Below, one piece after another: positions 1 through 7,000 of a stretch of DNA of 8,930 bases. Source of the stretch: Planctomycetaceae bacterium (GTDB lineage: Bacteria; Planctomycetota; Planctomycetia; Pirellulales; Pirellulaceae); NCBI GenBank assembly GCA_003455945.1, contig DMPQ01000350.1, positions 243-9,172 on the forward strand, written 5' to 3'. The position numbers and the translations under genes were made by a program. Numbering within the stretch: position 1 is the first letter of the stretch; every line of letters starts with the position of its first letter. Below the pieces are notes generated by a model that saw only the letters and a list, made by a program, of their open reading frames with translations, did no database searches and was not told the origin of the DNA.

Positions 1-320
1 GAGCGAGCCATTCGCGGCGCGTCCAGCCTCGGGAATCGGACTCGGGAGCGGTGCAACGTCGCGTCATGACGATCGACCTCGGCGAACTCGGAAGGGGAGG
101 GGGGAGCGGCTCGACGAACGAGCGGCAGGGGGGCGGGACCGCGATGATCGGGACTCGGGGAGAGTCATCGGGCGATGCGTTCGGATCGCGGTGAGAACCA
201 TTGTTGCCGGGGAGGGAGCGGGAGTCCATCGCGCACCTGGCGTCGTATCCGACATCGGAGCGGTTGCCTTCCGAACGAGACGGCCGTTCCGATCCCCCCG
301 GCAGCCGTGCGCGGCTGATC

Positions 321-350
321 TTGCTCGCTCCGCCAGCTCCCTGCTACAAG
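321..350 (+). promoter_or_regulatory. Weak sigma70-like promoter candidate for the DUF481 gene
   Basis: The hexamer TTGCTC (321-326) is followed after 18 nt by TACAAG (345-350). It keeps the TTG of the -35 box and four of six -10 positions. It would give a 5' leader of about 65-70 nt before the ATG at 424. The match is weak and the region is GC-rich, so this is only a candidate chosen partly for its position. Confidence 0.22.
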
Positions 351-412
351 CCCCTCACGCGAGCCCCGCCGCGACCGGTTGGGCTTCGCCGTTTCCGAAG
401 TGGGGCGCACGA

Positions 413-417
413 AAGGA
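413..417 (+). promoter_or_regulatory. Ribosome binding site of the DUF481 gene
   Basis: AAGGA lies 6 nt before the ATG at 424. This supports that ATG over the in-frame ATG at 379, which would put 15 charged residues ahead of an otherwise clean signal peptide and has no comparable site. Confidence 0.7.
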
Positions 418-423
418 CTCGGC

Positions 424-1308
424 ATGAAGGTCTTGCGCTGGTTGGTCGTCGCGATGTCGACGGCACTCGTTCTCGCCCCTTCGGCGTTCGCCCAACAGGG
501 CTATCAGCTCCCCGGAGTCGACGTTCCCTATGAGGAACCGGCTCCGCGCGGTCCGCTGCCGCTCGATCTGCCGCCGCTCGGAGTCGCCCCTGAAGAACTG
601 CTGACGCCGATGTCGGAGGATCCGAGTTCCGACTCGGTCGCCTGGTTCGGCATCAGTCAGCCTTGGTCGATCAGTTTCGAGCTCGGCATCAACGGCAACG
701 AAGGAAACAGCGACACGCTGAACATCACCAGCGGCCTCGACCTGGAACAGAAGATCGAGACGATCACCAACTCGGTCCGGTTCCGCTACAACCAGGCGAC
801 GGCCGCGGGAATCGAAACCAAGAACAACGGCATTCTCAAGCTCGGTCACGAGCGGGACATCGCCGATACGCCTTGGTCGATCTTCGCTCGCAACGACTAC
901 ATCTTCGATCGCTTCCAGGCCTTCGACCTGCGACTGGTGCTCAATGCCGGTCTCGGCTACGCCTTCATCCGCGACGACGTGACGACCTTCAAGGGGCGAT
1001 TCGGTGCCGGTACTTCGCGCGAGTTCGGCGGACCGGATGACGAATGGGCTCCGGAACTCGTGCTCGGCCTCGACTACAAGCGTCAGCTGACCAAGCGACA
1101 GAAGCTGACGGCGATCGTCGACTACTACCCGCAGATCGACGCGTTCGAGGACTTCCGCCTGATCACCGACGTCTCGTGGGAACTGCTGGTCGACGAGGAA
1201 GCGAACCTCAGCCTGAAGCTCAGCGTGCTCGATCTGTACGACAGCACTCCCAACGGAGCGAAGCCGAACGATCTGAACTACGCGATGCTCCTGCTCTGGA
1301 AGCTCTGA
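424..1308 (+). CDS. DUF481 family outer-membrane beta-barrel protein
   Basis: The product is a 294-residue exported protein. Residues 1-23 form a signal peptide: Lys and Arg near the N-terminus, a hydrophobic core, then AFA before QQ as the likely cleavage site. Residues 29-63 are a Pro-rich, acidic linker. From about residue 80 the protein shows alternating polar and hydrophobic strands separated by short turns, typical of a small beta-barrel. The GNEGNSDTLNIT segment at about 91-102 resembles the start of DUF481 (YdiY-like) proteins, followed by repeated strand-turn units to the end. The family is predicted to sit in the outer membrane and its function is unknown. The last residues are LLLWKL rather than the common terminal Phe, so insertion signals may differ. 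The start is fixed by the ribosome binding site and the signal peptide. The next gene begins 56 nt downstream on the same strand, so co-transcription is plausible. Family assignment is by pattern recognition only. Confidence 0.85.
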   Translation: MKVLRWLVVAMSTALVLAPSAFAQQGYQLPGVDVPYEEPAPRGPLPLDLPPLGVAPEELLTPMSEDPSSDSVAWFGISQPWSISFELGINGNEGNSDTLNITSGLDLEQKIETITNSVRFRYNQATAAGIETKNNGILKLGHERDIADTPWSIFARNDYIFDRFQAFDLRLVLNAGLGYAFIRDDVTTFKGRFGAGTSREFGGPDDEWAPELVLGLDYKRQLTKRQKLTAIVDYYPQIDAFEDFRLITDVSWELLVDEEANLSLKLSVLDLYDSTPNGAKPNDLNYAMLLLWKL

Positions 1309-1350
1309 GCTCCGTCTCGGGGAGCTTCGATCGGAACGGATGCGGAAGCC

Positions 1351-1355
1351 GGAGA
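1351..1355 (+). promoter_or_regulatory. Ribosome binding site that selects a GTG start
   Basis: GGAGA lies 9 nt before the GTG at 1365. That GTG is the only ATG, GTG or TTG in this frame between the end of the previous gene and the first recognisable domain, apart from a TTG at 1404 that lacks a similar site. This supports the GTG as the start. Confidence 0.6.
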
Positions 1356-1364
1356 CGCCGAACG

Positions 1365-3593
1365 GTGAGTGCTGCCGGACTGGTTTCGAGCACGAGTCGC
1401 CCCTTGCGGCTGAGACTGCGCTCGGACCTTGCCTTTCGGCTGCAGCACTACCACGGCCGGCGTTACTGGGTCGTCAAGGATTCGCTCACGCTGCGGTACT
1501 TCCGCTTCGAGGAAGAGGAGTATTCGCTCCTCTCGTGGCTGGACGGACGCACGAGTCTGGAACAGTTGCGGCGGCGATTCGAAAGTCGCTTCGCCCCGCA
1601 GCGGATCTCGTCGACCGAGATCCATCAGTTCATCGGCCGGATGTTCCGCCAGTCGCTGCTGGTCGCCGAGGCGCGAGGGCAGGGGCGCGTGCTGCTGAAG
1701 CGGCGCGACGAGAGCCGACGCGGGCGTTGGAAGAAGGCGTTCTCCGGACTGCTCGCGCTCCGATTCCGCGGGATCGATCCCGATCGCCTGCTCGGGCGAC
1801 TCGAGCCGATCTTCGGCCCGCTCTTCACGATCCCGGCTGCGATCGTCGCGCTCGGGCTGATGCTCGCCGCGCTCTCGCTGGTGGCGATCGAAGCGGAGCA
1901 GGTCGCCGAGAAGCTGCCGAAGTTCCGTGAGTTCTTCGGACCTTCGAACTGGATCTGGCTGGCCGTCACCCTTTCGCTGACCAAGGTGATCCACGAGCTC
2001 GGACACGGGATCGCCTGTCGTCGCTTCGGCGGCCGCTGTCACGAACTGGGGCTGATGCTCCTGCTCTTCATGCCCTGTCTGTACTGCAACGTCACCGACA
2101 GCTGGATGATCCCCGGCAAGTGGCGACGCGCCACGGTGTCGGCGGCCGGCATGTACGTCGAGCTGATCCTGGCGTCGATCTGTACGTTCCTGTGGTGGTT
2201 CAGCACGCCGGGGCTGCTCAACACGCTCTGTCTGAACGTGATGTTCGTCGGTTCGGTCACGACGCTGCTGTTCAACGCCAATCCGCTGATGAAGTACGAC
2301 GGCTACTACATCCTGTCCGACCTGATCGAAGTGCCGAATCTGCGGCAGAAGGCGTCGGTCGTGATGCAGCGATGGTTCCTGGCGACGTTTCTGGGAATCC
2401 GTCAGGCCCCCGACCCGTTCCTGCCTCAGCGGCGCCGTTTCCTGTTCGGACTCTACGCGGTCGCCGCGGTGGCGTATCGCTGGCTGATCACCGCGTCGAT
2501 CCTGGCCTTTCTGTACGGTCTGCTCGAGCCGTACGGTCTGAAGGTGGTCGGCCAAGGGCTGATCATCGCCGGGCTGTATGGTCTGGCGATCCGGCCGATC
2601 GTCACGCTCGTCCGGTTCCTGTTCGCTCCCGGGAGGTGGGCTCAGGTGAAACGTCTTCGCGCCTTCGCCAGCGCGACGCTCGTCATCGCGTCGCTCGTCG
2701 CACTGCTCGCGACGCCGCTCCCCTACTACCTGACCTGCGGCATGCAGCTCCGCTCGGCCGATGCCGCCACCGTCTTCGTCGACAGCCCGGGTCGGATCGT
2801 CGAGATCCTCGTCGCGGCAGGGGACCGAGTCGATGCGGGAGCGCCGCTGCTCCGGCTCGAGAACGATCGTCTCCGTCAGGACCTCGACGCCGCCTACGGA
2901 AGCTGGCAGTCGGCCGAGAGTCTGCTGCAGCAGACGCGCGATCGGACTCGCGTCGACGATACCGCGTGGGATCTGGTGCCGTCGCTCGAGGAATCGGCGC
3001 GGATCATGCGCGAACATCATGATCGACTCTTGGCCGAAGTCGATCGCCTGGTGATCCGCGCTCCACGTTCCGGAGTCGTGCTCGCTCCGGCCGATCGGAT
3101 CGGGGAACGAAACGATCCACTCCAATTGCCGACCTGGCAAGGCTCGCCGCTCGACGATCGGAACCTCGGAGCGTGGCTCGATCCGGCGACGCTCGTCTGT
3201 CAGATCGGCGATCCCAGTCGGCTGGAAGCGGTCCTGGCCGTCGAACAGGAACAGCTCGAGTTCGTCTCACCGCAACGCCAGGTCGAACTCCTGCTGCCGC
3301 ATCAGAACGGCGCCCCGATTCCGACCAAGGTCGCGCGGATCGCCGGAGCCAAGATGACGACCGTCCCCGCCGCGCTCGATCTCCGGAACGGAGGGACGAT
3401 CGCCGTCGAAAACGACGCACAAGGCAAGCCGGTCCCGGTCCGCTCGACCTTCGAGGTGACCTGTCCGATCGATCGCGCCGACGATCGCATGGCGCTCGGC
3501 GAAACCGGGACCGCTCGCATTCACGCCGGCCATCGTTCGATCGCCCAGCGACTGGTCCGCTATCTCCGCCAGACCTTCACGGTCGAACTCTAG
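1365..3593 (+). CDS. PqqD-like / M50 zinc metallopeptidase / HlyD-type adaptor fusion membrane protein
   Basis: The product has 742 residues. Residues 30-102 form a small domain resembling PqqD-type peptide-binding winged helices (YWVVKD, then a RYFRF strand, then SLLSWLDG, then helices). A Lys/Arg-rich stretch follows at 110-125. The membrane core spans about 153-456 with roughly eight hydrophobic segments. It carries HELGH at 210-214, the zinc-binding HExxH of M50 (site-2-protease) peptidases, and NPLMKYDGYY at 306-315, whose Asp312 is the expected third zinc ligand. A CLYC motif is at 238-241. Residues 465-500 are a lipoyl-like half-motif (SPGRIVEILVAAGDRVDAG), then a helical hairpin to about 560, then the second half (VIRAPRSGVV, 563-572) and a beta-barrel to the end, as in HlyD/RND adaptors. 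The catalytic residues look intact. From family knowledge it should sit in the inner membrane with a periplasmic arm. The substrate is unknown, and I infer peptide processing or export only from the domain mix. An ATG further upstream at 1044 is in frame, but it overlaps the DUF481 gene and encodes Arg-rich noise. Confidence 0.85.
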   Translation: MSAAGLVSSTSRPLRLRLRSDLAFRLQHYHGRRYWVVKDSLTLRYFRFEEEEYSLLSWLDGRTSLEQLRRRFESRFAPQRISSTEIHQFIGRMFRQSLLVAEARGQGRVLLKRRDESRRGRWKKAFSGLLALRFRGIDPDRLLGRLEPIFGPLFTIPAAIVALGLMLAALSLVAIEAEQVAEKLPKFREFFGPSNWIWLAVTLSLTKVIHELGHGIACRRFGGRCHELGLMLLLFMPCLYCNVTDSWMIPGKWRRATVSAAGMYVELILASICTFLWWFSTPGLLNTLCLNVMFVGSVTTLLFNANPLMKYDGYYILSDLIEVPNLRQKASVVMQRWFLATFLGIRQAPDPFLPQRRRFLFGLYAVAAVAYRWLITASILAFLYGLLEPYGLKVVGQGLIIAGLYGLAIRPIVTLVRFLFAPGRWAQVKRLRAFASATLVIASLVALLATPLPYYLTCGMQLRSADAATVFVDSPGRIVEILVAAGDRVDAGAPLLRLENDRLRQDLDAAYGSWQSAESLLQQTRDRTRVDDTAWDLVPSLEESARIMREHHDRLLAEVDRLVIRAPRSGVVLAPADRIGERNDPLQLPTWQGSPLDDRNLGAWLDPATLVCQIGDPSRLEAVLAVEQEQLEFVSPQRQVELLLPHQNGAPIPTKVARIAGAKMTTVPAALDLRNGGTIAVENDAQGKPVPVRSTFEVTCPIDRADDRMALGETGTARIHAGHRSIAQRLVRYLRQTFTVEL

Positions 3594-3693
3594 GCGACTT
3601 GCTGAATGGGCCCGGCCGGTCCGTGGCCGAGGCATGGTTTCGTCGTCACGCCGAACGCGCTTCGCAGCGTCAATCGTGTCGGCATTCACCCGA

Positions 3694-3716
3694 CCTCGGG
3701 CTCGGAGAGCCCGGGG
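3694..3716 (+). terminator. Hairpin in repeat unit 1, possible terminator
   Basis: A 10-bp stem (3694-3703 with 3707-3716, including one T-G wobble) closes a GGA loop. It lies about 100 nt after the M50/HlyD stop codon. No T-run follows, so it is not a standard intrinsic terminator. It could slow or protect the 3' end of the transcript, or be a structural part of the repeat. Confidence 0.4.
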
Positions 3717-3808
3717 CCACGCGGGCCCGGCCGGTCCTTGGCCGAGGCTCGGTTTCGCCGCCACGACGAACGAGCTTCGCGGCGTTAGCCGTGTCGGCAT
3801 CCACCCGA

Positions 3809-3831
3809 CCTCGGGCTCGGAGAGCCCGGGG
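3809..3831 (+). terminator. Hairpin in repeat unit 2, possible terminator
   Basis: This is the same 10-bp stem and GGA loop as in unit 1, displaced by exactly 115 bp (3809-3818 with 3822-3831). The stem is unchanged even though the units differ elsewhere, consistent with selection on the structure, although two copies are little evidence. No T-run follows it. Confidence 0.4.
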
Positions 3832-3896
3832 CCACGTGGGCCCGGCCGGTCCTTGGCCGAGGCTCGGTTTCGTCGCCACGCCGAACGGTCCGCGGG

Positions 3897-3925
3897 TTCA
3901 TCCTCGGTCCGCGTCCGACTACGAT
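3897..3925 (+). promoter_or_regulatory. Sigma70-like promoter candidate for the tricorn-like protease gene
   Basis: TTCATC (3897-3902) and TACGAT (3920-3925) are separated by 17 nt. The -10 box keeps four of six consensus bases including the key T-A...A-T positions; the -35 box keeps three. It lies in unique sequence just after the repeat array ends at 3887, about 80 nt before the ATG at 4005. A 10-bp palindrome, GGTCGCGACC (3926-3935), directly follows and could be an operator or chance. Confidence 0.3.
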
Positions 3926-3992
3926 GGTCGCGACCGATGGGATGCCGAGCGGGTTCCCGCCCCGTGACGCGCCGCCGTGAAGTCTCGGATCC

Positions 3993-3996
3993 GGAG
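3993..3996 (+). promoter_or_regulatory. Ribosome binding site that decides the tricorn gene start
   Basis: GGAG lies 8 nt before the ATG at 4005. An in-frame GTG at 3996 overlaps this site and has no site of its own, so the ATG is the better start. Confidence 0.6.
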
Positions 3997-4004
3997 TGTC
4001 GCCG

Positions 4005-7000
4005 ATGGTTCGTTCCGTTCGCCTTTCGTTCTTCTCGACGCTGGCCCTGTCGCTCGTCTCGCTCCTTTCGTTCGCCTCGGCCGCCGAGGTCCGTCTGGCC
4101 GAAACCCCGGCGCTCAGCCCCGACGGCTCGCGACTGGTCTTTTCGTGGCGAGGGGACTTGTGGGTCGTCGCGTCGACCGGCGGACGCGCTCGACAGCTCA
4201 CCTTTCATCCGTCCATCGATCGCCAGCCTCGCTTCTCGCCGGACGGGCGCCGTCTGGCGTTCGTCAGTGACCGGACCGGTTCGAATCAGATTCATCTGAT
4301 GCCGGCAGGGGGAGGCGAAGCGCAGCAGCTGACCTTCCACACCGAAGGCTACGCGCTGCTCGACTGGTATCCCGACGGCGAGCAGCTGTTGGTCCAGGCG
4401 CAGCGCGATCACTTCTGGCGACACGCCGATCGCTTCTACCGGATCGGTACCCGACCGCGCAGCGCCGAAACGCTGCTGTTCGACGCGGCGGCCGAGGCGG
4501 GATCGCTCGCCCGCGACGGCAAGCGAATCGCCTTCGTGCGCGAAGGGACTCAATGGTGGCGACAGGGCTATCGCGGCAGTCAGGCCGCTCAGCTCTGGCT
4601 GTTCGATCCGAGCGCCGATCCGGCTTCGGGCGCACCGTACGTGCCGCTGGTGCAGGAGGAGGCCGCAGCGCGCGATCCGCTCTGGATCGGCGACCAGTCG
4701 CTGCTGTACGTCAGCGAGCGATCCGGCGTCTTTCAGTTGTGGCGTCGCGAACTGGCCGACGGGTCCGATCATCAGCTGACCGAGTTCGAGACGGGAGTGA
4801 TCTGGGAGCCGACCGTTTCGGCGGACGGCAAGGTCGCCGTCTTTCGGCAGGGATTCGATCTCTGGCGTCTGGACCTGACCGATGCTTCGGCCGCGCCGCA
4901 GCGATTGCGGATCGTCGTCCGCGATGACGCCGCGCAGGATCCGATCGTTCGCCGAGTCCTCTCGGAAGCGACCGACGCTGCCTTCACCGACGACGCGCTC
5001 GAGATCGCGCTGGTCGCCGGCGGCGATCTGTGGGTGATGGATACGGAGCTGCGCGAGCCGATCCGAGTCACGTCGACCGCCGGCCCCGAGTCCGAGCCGC
5101 TCTTCACCAAGGAGCGCGATCGGATCGTGTTCGTCGCCGAGACCGACGGCCAGTGCGACCTGTGGCAGGCGAAGCGAGCCGACACGAACCGTCCCTGGTG
5201 GCTCAACTCGAACTTCACGCTCGAGCGACTGACCGACGACGCGGCGATCGAGTCGAGTCTGAAGCTCTCGCCGGACGGGAAGACGCTCGCCTACGTCAAG
5301 GGGCTCGGTCAACTCGTTCTCCATCCGCTCGACGGTTCGTCCCCGCCTCGAACGCTGCTCGAGGGCTGGGATACGCCGAGCTACGACTGGGCTCCGGACG
5401 GCCGTTGGATCGTCTATGCCCGCGACGACGACGACTTCAATCGGGATGTCCATCTGATCGACGTCGCCGGGGAGCGGCCACCGTTCAACGTCTCGCGCCA
5501 TCCGGACAACGAAGGGAATCCGGTCTGGAGCCCCGACGGGCGCATCATCGCCTTTACCGGGCGCCGCGACGCGGACGAGACCGACATCCACTTCGTCTAT
5601 CTGACGCGCGAACAGGATCAGATCGGCGAGCGCGATCGACGCCTGCGCGCGGCGATCGAGAAGTTCGAGAAGGAGCGAGGAGCCGGTTCCGCCTCGGGGA
5701 CCGGCGCTCCGAGCGCCGCTTCCCCGACGACGCCGGTCGCCGAACCGAACGCGGCGCCGGCAACCGATCCTGCTGCGCCAGCGGTCACTCCCGGTGCTGC
5801 GACTCCGACCGATCCGGCGGGCGCTCCGGCCGCTGCCGAACCGGGGAACGCGGGTGCGGCCGAGACGCCGGCTGCAGCGACGACCGAAACGCGAGAAACT
5901 CCGAAGCCGGACCAGGGTCCCGAGCCGGTGAAGATCGACTTCGATGATCTCGCCGAGCGGATTCGGACCGTCTCGATCCCGAACTCGAGCGAAGGGCGAC
6001 TCTTCTGGTCGGCCGATTCAAAGACGCTGGCGTTCACCGCGCGGATCGACGGGCGCGCCGGTCTGTACGGCATTCGCCCGGATGAAAAGCTCGAACCGAC
6101 GCTGCTGACCGAGCTCGACGGCTCCAGTCCGCGCTGGCTCCCCAAGGGGAATCGGATCGCCTGGGTCGTCGGCGGGACTCCGGCCAACTTCGACACCGGA
6201 TCGAAGAAGGCCGAGTCGTACGGCTTCTCGGCGCGGCACGACTATGACCGCCGCGAGAAGTTCCGCACCGCGTTCGTGCTCGCCTGGCGCGAGATGCGCG
6301 ACACGTTCTACGACGGCACGCTCAATCATCGGAACTGGGACGAGGTCCGGCGGCGCTACGAGCCGATGGCGGCCGAAGCGATCGACGAGCGGGCGCTGGC
6401 GGTCGTCGTCAACCTGATGCTCGGCGAACTCAACGGCTCGCATCTCGGCTTCTCGGTCATCGGGGGTCGAGGTCGAGGGGGCGAGCGCGGCGATGCGACT
6501 CGCAGCTGGACCGAGACGACGGCGCATCTGGGAGTCCGCTTCGACCTGTCGCATCCCGGTCCCGGACTGAAGATCCGCGACGTCATCATCGGCGGACCGG
6601 CCGATCTGGAGCGAAGTCGCCTGGCGGCAGGCGAGACGATCCTGGCGATCGACGGCACCGACGTCGATCCGGCGATGGATCTGACGTCGCTGCTGAACGG
6701 GCCTCTCGATCGCACGATCCGACTGAAGGTGGCGGCGGTCGACGGAACGGCGCGCGATGTCGAGCTGCGCCCGACCACCTACGGAGCGATCCGCTCGGCG
6801 CTCTACGACGACTGGGTCCGCGACAACGAACGGAAGGTCGAGGAGCTCTCCGGCGGGCGTCTGGGATATCTGCATATCCAAGGGATGAACCAGCCGAGCT
6901 TCCTGAAGTTCGAACGACAGCTGTATGCGGTCGGCGCCGGCAAGGAGGGGTTGGTGATCGACGTGCGCGAAAACGGCGGCGGCTCGACCGCCGATCATCT

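Larger units (their letters stand above)
1..423. other. Gene-poor upstream region, G-rich, no supported gene
   Basis: I see no gene here that I can defend. All three + frames stay open for long stretches, and one runs open to about 427, but the translations are mostly Arg, Gly, Ser and Pro and show no recognisable domain. They also use AGG and GGG codons that the real genes downstream mostly avoid. One + frame stops at 67-69 and another at 191-193, so the tail of an upstream gene cannot be fully excluded. G-runs on the + strand cluster at 94-104, 128-137 and 209-222. A weak promoter candidate sits at 321-350. Confidence 0.6.
3608..3887. repeat. Tandem array of a 115-bp non-coding repeat (2.4 copies)
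   Basis: Unit 1 is 3608-3722, unit 2 is 3723-3837, and a partial unit 3 is 3838-3887. The period is exactly 115 bp, and each unit opens with GGGCCCGGCCGGTCC. By eye, units 1 and 2 differ at 13 of 115 positions. Unit 3 matches unit 2 at 48 of its 50 bases, then diverges abruptly. At the two differing positions unit 3 carries the unit-1 base, so the copies look mosaic. Because 115 is not a multiple of three, each unit is read in a different frame, which argues against coding. The array begins 14 nt after the stop of the M50/HlyD gene, the usual site for REP-like elements. Each full unit contains a GC-rich hairpin. No transposase or flanking inverted repeat is visible. Confidence 0.9.

Noticed and set aside
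1..193. 3' end of an upstream + strand gene, or a divergent gene starting near position 11
   Set aside because: No frame gives recognisable protein and codon choice differs from the real genes. The minus-strand ATG at 9-11 has only a weak, distant ribosome binding site. It cannot be excluded because the window is cut here.
1308..1326. Hairpin AGCTCC / GGAGCT after the DUF481 stop as a terminator
   Set aside because: The stem is only 6 bp with a 7-nt loop and there is no T-run. A short hairpin like this is common by chance at this GC content.
1044..1364. N-terminal extension of the M50/HlyD protein to an ATG at 1044
   Set aside because: It would overlap 265 bases of the DUF481 gene and encode Arg-rich sequence without similarity to the family. 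The GTG at 1365 has a ribosome binding site.
1278..3140. Antisense open frame of 620 codons over the M50/HlyD gene
   Set aside because: It is Arg/Gln/Asp-rich with no membrane segments or motifs, while the + strand frame has clear domains and catalytic motifs.
3608..3887. CRISPR array
   Set aside because: Units are contiguous 115-bp copies with no unique spacers between short repeats, and no cas genes are nearby.
3949..3960. GCGGG-TT-CCCGC inverted repeat before the protease gene
   Set aside because: A 2-nt loop is too small for a stable hairpin, and 5-bp inverted repeats are frequent in this sequence.
3606..3967. Small proteins encoded in the repeat array on either strand
   Set aside because: The 115-bp period shifts frame in every unit, and similar Pro/Arg/Gly peptides appear in several frames. 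No ribosome binding site or start is conserved between units.
3267..5591. Antisense open frame of 774 codons across the repeat array and the protease gene
   Set aside because: Its translation is dominated by Arg, Asp, Gly and Glu with no domain. It is antisense to well-supported genes and crosses the frame-shifting repeats. Long antisense frames are expected in GC-rich coding DNA.
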